A DNA stretch of 64,000 bases from Stomorhina lunata. Lineage: Eukaryota; Arthropoda; Insecta; Diptera; Rhiniidae. The position numbers were made by a program, and so were the translations under genes. The stretch spans positions 51,724,174 through 51,788,173 of the forward strand of contig OW121740.1 in the NCBI GenBank assembly GCA_933228675.1, given 5' to 3'. Every line of letters begins with the position of its first letter. Position 1 is the stretch's first letter. The notes beneath the pieces were generated by a model. That model saw only the letters and a program-made list of their open reading frames with translations. It searched no databases and had not been told where the DNA came from. This document shows positions 58,801-64,000 of this stretch, in pieces.

Positions 58801-60030
58801 TGACGTCAACTTTTCTATAGAAAAGTCTTCCTGACGTCAACTTTTCTATAGAAAAGTCTTCTTGACGTCAACTTTTCTATAGAAAAGTCTTCCTGACGTC
58901 AACTTTTCTATAGAAAAGTCTTCCTGACGTCAACTTTTCTATAGAAAAGTCTTCCTGACGTCAACTTTTCTACAGAAAAGTCTTCCTGACGTCAACTTTT
59001 CTATAGAAAAGTCTTCCTGACGTCAACTTTTCTATAGAAAAGTCTTCCTGACGTCAACTTTTCTATAGAAAAGTCTTCCTGACGTCAACTTTTCTATAGA
59101 AAAGTCTTCCTGACGTCAACTTTTCTATAGAAAAGTCTTCCTGACGTCAACTTTTCTATAGAAAAGTCTTCCTGACGTCAACTTTTCTATAGAAAAGTCT
59201 TCCTGACGTCAACTTTTCTATAGAAAAGTCTTCCTGACGTCAACTTTTCTATAGAAAAGTCTTCCTAACGTCAACTTTTCTATAGAAAAGTCTTCCTAAC
59301 GTCAACTTTTCTATAGAAATGTCATCCTGTCGTCAACTTTTCTATAGAAATGTCATCCTGTCGTCAACTTTTCTATAGAAATGTCATCCTGTCGTCAACT
59401 TTTCTATAGAAATGTCTTCCTGTCGTCAACTTTTCTTTAGAAATGTCTTCCTGTCGTCAACTTTTCTATAGAAATGTCTTCCTGTCGTCAACTTTTCTAT
59501 AGAAATGTCTTCCTGTCGTCAACTTTTCTATAGAAATGTCTTCCTGTCGTCAACTTTTCTATAGAAAGGTCTTCCTGTCGTCAACTTTTCTATAGAAATG
59601 TCTTCCTGTCGTCAACTTTTCTATAGAAATGTCTTCCTGTCGTCAACTTTTCTATAGAAAAGTCTTCCTGTCGTTAACTTTTCTTTAGAAATGTCTTCCT
59701 GACGTCAAATTTTCTTTAGAAATTTCTTCCTGTCGTCAACTTTTTTTAGAAATGTCTTCCTTTCGTCAACTTTTCTTTAAAAATGTGTTCCTGTCGTCAA
59801 CTTTTCATTAGAAATGTCTTCCTTTTGACAACTTTTCTTTAGAAATATCGTCCTAACGTCAACTTTTCTTAAGAAATGTCTTCCTTTTCTTTAGAAATGT
59901 CCTCCTTTTGTCAACTTTTTTTTATAAATGTCTTCCTGTCTTCAACTTTTCTTTAGAAATGTCTTTCTGTCGTCAACGTTTTTTTTAGAAATGTCTTCCC
60001 GTTGTCAACTTTTCTTTAGAAATGTCATGA
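55839..60030. repeat. 31-bp tandem array with CRE palindromes, TTTTCTATAGAAAAGTC + TTCCTGACGTCAAC
   Basis: About 135 units of 31 bp. The central block, roughly 56412-59260, is almost uniform and each unit carries TGACGTCA, a full palindromic cAMP-response element. The left edge (55839-56100) mostly has TAACGTCA, the right edge (59310-59680) CTGTCGTCAAC and AAATGTCTTCC variants, and the last 300 bp decay further. The unit aligns with the array at 51995-53995 (24 of 31 positions identical by my hand alignment). No element ends were found around it. Confidence 0.95.
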
Positions 60031-62240
60031 TCTACATTTTTTAAAGATTTTGGGCTAAATATGCAAACATATGCAGATGTTTCTTGTATTGCTGGAAAGC
60101 TGAGATTGCTGACTTTTGCTGAGAATTAGTTTTATTGTTGTAGTTTTAACTAGTATATTTAAAATTTTCTGCAAAAACTGGGAAACAGAATATCAGAAAA
60201 AACTAGCTTACAGCTTATGACTTTAAGGGTTTTGTAAGAAATAGATCTATATTTAGGTATGTCAGACTAAAGTTATTTTTACGACATCAGTTTGCTTAAA
60301 ATTTATGCACAGTATTTATGTTAAGAAACATTTGATAAGATTTATTGAAACTAAAGCGACAAGTTAAAAGGAATAATAAACACTTTTTTCATTTGAAAAT
60401 TTTTATTTGTAGGCAAGCGCTCTTAAAGAATCTCTTTAAGTCTGTACTTTCATAATTTTAAATATCACTTATATGTTTTCAGGTTTTTTGTACTATTAAG
60501 GCACAATATTTTATTAGATCATGTTAGTCTTTTTAGATTTTTGGCAAAATATGCAAATATATGCAGGTAATTTTTTTACTGTTGAAAAGCTGAGATGTAT
60601 ATCTATTAAAGTTCATGCTTGGAAATACTCTATTTCAAGCTTAAATTACTTATACGCCTTCAGTTACTTTAAGATTTTTTTCAATTTTATTTATCTTGAA
60701 CACTTTTGGGGATATTTATTGGCAAAGACAGGTTTAAAAGGTATATTTACTTGAAATTTCTTATACATTTTAAGATTGTCACTATCTCTTTTTCACTCTC
60801 TTTATCGTTCTCTTTAGTTGTGTAGGTAAATGATCTTTGAATGTATTCTTTTTAAATTAAATACTACTTATATTCTCTTTAGTTGTGTAGGTAAATGATC
60901 TTTGAATGTATTCTTTTTAAATTAAATACTACTTATATGTTTAAATTTATTTATAATGTTACATTTACTAAATATTTTGGGTGAATTGATTGAAAATGAT
61001 ATGTAACTCTAATAGGAATATTGAGGAAGTTCTTGTATATTTAAAGAGTATTACTTATAAGCACTTTCTTTATTTTTAGTTATGCAGGAATTTACTATTT
61101 TATAAATTAGATCATGACACTTTTTTTAAGATTTTAGACATAATATGCAAATATATGCAGTTAATTTATATATTGTTGGAAAGCTGAAATTCATATCAAA
61201 TCAAGTGTTTGCTTTCAAAGGATCTATTTTAAACCAATATTACTTGCACGCCTTCACTTTACTTAAAGATTTTTTAAATTTAATTTTTCTTAAACACTTT
61301 TGGGTCTATTTATTGGCAAAATATGCTAATATATGCAGTTAATTTTTTTACTGTTGGAAAGCTGTTATGTATATCTACTAAAATACATGCTTGGAAATAC
61401 TCTATTTCAAACAATTATTACTTATACGCCTTCAGTTTCTTTCAGTTTTTTTCAAAATTATTTATCTTAAACATTTTTGGGGGTATTTATTGGTAAAGAC
61501 AAGTCTAAAAGGAATATTGTATTGAAATTTTGTATACACTTGAAGAGTATCACTAACTCTCTTTCACTCTCTCTCTCTCTCTTGTTGTCTTTAGTATACT
61601 TTGAATGTATTCTTTTTAAAATAAATATTACTCATATGCCATAAGTTTGTTTAAATTAATTTATATGTTTATGTTTACATTTACTAAACATTTTGGTTGA
61701 ATTGATTGATAATGAAATATTGAGGAAGTTCTTATATATTTGAAGGGTATAACTTATAAACACTTTCTTTCTTTTTAGTTATGCAGGAATTTACTATTTT
61801 ATAAATTAGATCATGACACTTTTTTTAGATTTTAGATATAATATGCAAATATATGCAGTTAATTTATATATTGTTGGAAAGCTGAGATTCATATCAAAAC
61901 AGATATATACTTCAAAATACTCTATTTCAAATAAATAATACTTTTAGTCCTTCATTTTCTTAAATATTTTTTTAATTTTATTTTTCCTTAACACTCTTGG
62001 GGGTATTTATTGGCAAAATATGCAAATATATGCAGATAATTTATCTTATGCTAGAAAGCTGACATGTATATCCACTAAAATACTTGCTTGAAAATACTCT
62101 ATTTCGAACTATTATTACTCATACGCCTTCATTTACTTAAAAATTTTTTAAAATTTTATTTTTCTTAAACACTTTTGGGGGTATTTATTGGTAAAGACCA
62201 GTTTAAAAAGAAAATTGGCTTTTTATGCATTTAAAGAGTA
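60031..62240. repeat. Tandem/dispersed repeat carrying TATGCAAATATATGCAG, six copies
   Basis: Core copies lie at 60060-60076, 60550-60566, 61144-61160, 61322-61338, 61842-61858 and 62019-62035. Two alternating contexts flank the core: TTAGATCATGACAC / TTTTAGAC upstream, or AACACTTTTGGGGGTATTTA / TTGGCAAAA upstream, with TTGGAAAGCTGA downstream. This gives a ~175-bp half-unit and a ~700-bp higher unit that also holds TTTCACTCTCTCT tracts. A further duplication of about 80 bp (CTCTTTAGTTGTGTAGGTAA) lies at 60810-60935. Confidence 0.8.
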
Positions 62241-64000
62241 CCACCATGAGTTCTCTTACTCTCTTGCTCTCTCTCTCTCTCTTTCTCACTGTCTTGTTCT
62301 CTTTAGTTGTGTTATTTTATTATTTAAAAAATTAATATTACTTATACGTTATACGATTTTGTTTTTAAATTAAGATTATAAAAGACTTTTTAGGGCAACT
62401 TTTTTGTGGTTTAAGAACATTTTTAAAGTTAAATTGAAAACACTGACCCATTTATTGGGACTTAAGGTATTTTCTTAAAGGATTTAAAACACTTTTTCAT
62501 TAATTTGGAAGTATTATTCAAACTTTTCTTAAATGTTAAAAATTATTTAAGTAACTTTTTTTAATCAATAGGATTTCACTTTTTAAAAATTTTCTTTGGG
62601 ATTTTATGGGTTTTCGGGGGATTTTTGGCCAGTTATTAATTTGTTATAAATTTATTTCTTATTTTAACTGAATTTCTGTTTTGTATATTATTTGGTTTTA
62701 TAAGAAAGCGCGCTATTTTGTGATTTTTGTTTAATGTCAGCCATCTCCTCCAATATGTGAACATCATCTTGGCTACGTATGCTGGAAACAACTGGAGTTT
62801 TTTTGAAAAGGCATCACTAAACCAAGCGTTACGTTACGTTTCCCATTTTTTTCAGTTGCTGTTTTATTATAGTTTTTTTTTTCATTTTTAATATTGTTTT
62901 TTTTTTCTTCTTCATTTTTTGTATTTTTTTCGAGGCTCTATATGTTGTGAATGTTTTGTAGTGGGGATTTTTATGTGTTTTTTCCTTATTCTTGTTTTTT
63001 TTTTTGCTTCTTATTATTTTTTATTTCCACTAGTCGTCGACGATGTCGACTAGTGCTATTATTACTAGGTACTACTAGTAGAGCTCTAGTAGTAGTATTT
63101 TTTTTATAAATTTTTTGCAACTTCTTCTCTAAAAGTAGTAGTTTTTGCTATTGTAGCTGGATTTTTATATTTTTTCATTTCTTAAAAGCAGCTGCAAGCA
63201 GGACTTTTTAAGATGTGAACCTTCCACCGTCAAACGGGCGAAGGAAAAAAAATATAAAATTATTGTATGAGCTAAAGGAAAAAAACAAAACTAACGCCAA
63301 GAGATGAGGAAAAAATAAAGAATTGTATATCAGCATCAGTAATATGTAGCATGAAGCTTACAAACATTTGCAAGAAGCAGCGGCAACGACATTACAGCGA
63401 ACAAAAAAAATATAAGGAAAATATAGGAAGAGATTGATTTTCTTTTATACGTTTTTAGCGATTTTTTTTTATTTCCTCTAACAGCGACTACTACAAAAGC
63501 AACAACAACATTAAAAACATCAGCAACAACCTTAATAGCAGCAGCCAACATCTTTGAAATGTATTCTATTTCTATATGTTGTCGTTTATATTTTTTTGAT
63601 CCTGCCACTATGTCCTGTTTTTTTTGCTTTCCTTGAAAAAAATTTTCCCCCGTTTGTTATTATTCGTAACTTATATTTTTTCTTAGAATAAAGTGGGGTT
63701 TCCATTATATTTTTTCCCTGCTTCTGCTGTTGTTTGATTGCATTTACGTATGTAATTGTCTGTATGTGTGTGAGTGTTTTGATCCTTTTTTGTGCAAGTT
63801 AAGGTCTTTTCACCATAAGTAGACCTTAGTGTGTTTAGTTGCTAGGATATCTTAGAAATAGTGAAAACATATATTTTTACTATACTTTTTTTTTCTTTGA
63901 CTAGTATCCATCCAGCTTTAGCTAAAATGTCCTGGGTAAGCGCTATAGCAGTTGCTGCTGCTCCTTGACTGAGTCTCATATGTGTAAGATGTTTGTTTCC
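62241..64000. other. Non-coding stretch with CT microsatellite and palindromes
   Basis: (CT)n lies at about 62255-62285. The region 62730-62850 and 63200-63240 has less AT-biased sequence but no convincing exon. Palindromes cluster at 63028-63097. The open frame at 63336-63608 (minus) is a low-complexity translation. 63905-63975 (GCTATAGCAGTTGCTGCTGC) could be part of an upstream exon, but no frame plus splice sites support it. Confidence 0.4.
63028..63097. repeat. Two adjacent palindromes built on CTAG
   Basis: CACTAGTCG ... CGACTAGTG at 63028-63036 and 63046-63054 is a perfect 9-bp inverted repeat with GTCGAC words inside. TACTACTAG...CTAGTAGTA at about 63070-63095 is centred on AGAGCTCT. 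No associated element recognised. Confidence 0.7.

Noticed and set aside
51995..60030. Regular repeats with spacer-like segments resembling a CRISPR array
   Set aside because: The segments between palindromes are themselves repeated rather than unique, the period is 31 bp in total, there are no cas genes, and the genome is an insect's.

Overview
This window is AT-rich, gene-poor DNA from a higher fly. The evidence is the large introns, the Drosophila-type start context, and the brachyceran-style dispersed repeats (tracts such as GGGAGCTATGGTCAAATG and GGTGGGTATAA, rows of CAGACGGACGGAC). A calyptrate such as a blowfly or house-fly relative is my inference. Nothing looks bacterial or viral.

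Only one host gene is well supported. It lies on the minus strand. Exon 1 (50710-51237) opens with a good fly start context and encodes a Ser/His/Gln/Ala-rich N-terminus of 176 residues. Exon 2 (38506-38991) encodes 162 residues ending in a conserved-looking Trp/His/Met-rich block. Both junctions are phase 0 with consensus splice sites, and the 11.7 kb intron between them carries a 7.6 kb near-perfect 11-bp satellite. The gene continues left of 38506 but I found no further exon. The composition suggests a developmental transcription regulator; defective proventriculus (dve) is my best but unproven candidate.

The rest is repeats and mobile DNA. 1-8.3 kb: dispersed repeats, a foldback MITE, and a 1.27 kb composite element carrying tRNA-like segments. 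8.3-12.6 kb: a DINE-1/Helentron-like non-autonomous element swollen by about 4.1 kb of 21/22-bp repeats. 16.5-19.4 kb: a relative of that element, with a second copy of the 1.27 kb composite nested inside. 20-23.6 kb: a SINE and an RTE-like reverse-transcriptase relic split by a foldback element; the foldback contains a small unit with an intact-looking hammerhead ribozyme on the minus strand. 27-37.6 kb: more repeats, two tRNA-derived SINEs, a second RTE-like relic, a non-LTR relic with an RNase H domain, and a 5'-truncated mariner-like transposase. 52-60 kb, upstream of the host gene: two 31-bp-unit arrays, followed to 62.2 kb by a repeat family bearing the octamer ATGCAAAT.

Four large tandem arrays (8.4-12.4, 43.0-50.6, 52.0-54.0 and 55.8-60.0 kb) make up roughly 18 kb, over a quarter of the window. 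Three of them share the palindrome TTTTCTATAGAAAA. Exon 1 and its proximal 5' region form an island of only about 1.3 kb between arrays. The observations most worth following are the hammerhead unit, the shared palindrome, the perfect CRE palindromes in the 55.8-60.0 kb array, and the 11-mer satellite, whose gene-sense strand reads as a row of 3'-splice-site-like tracts.
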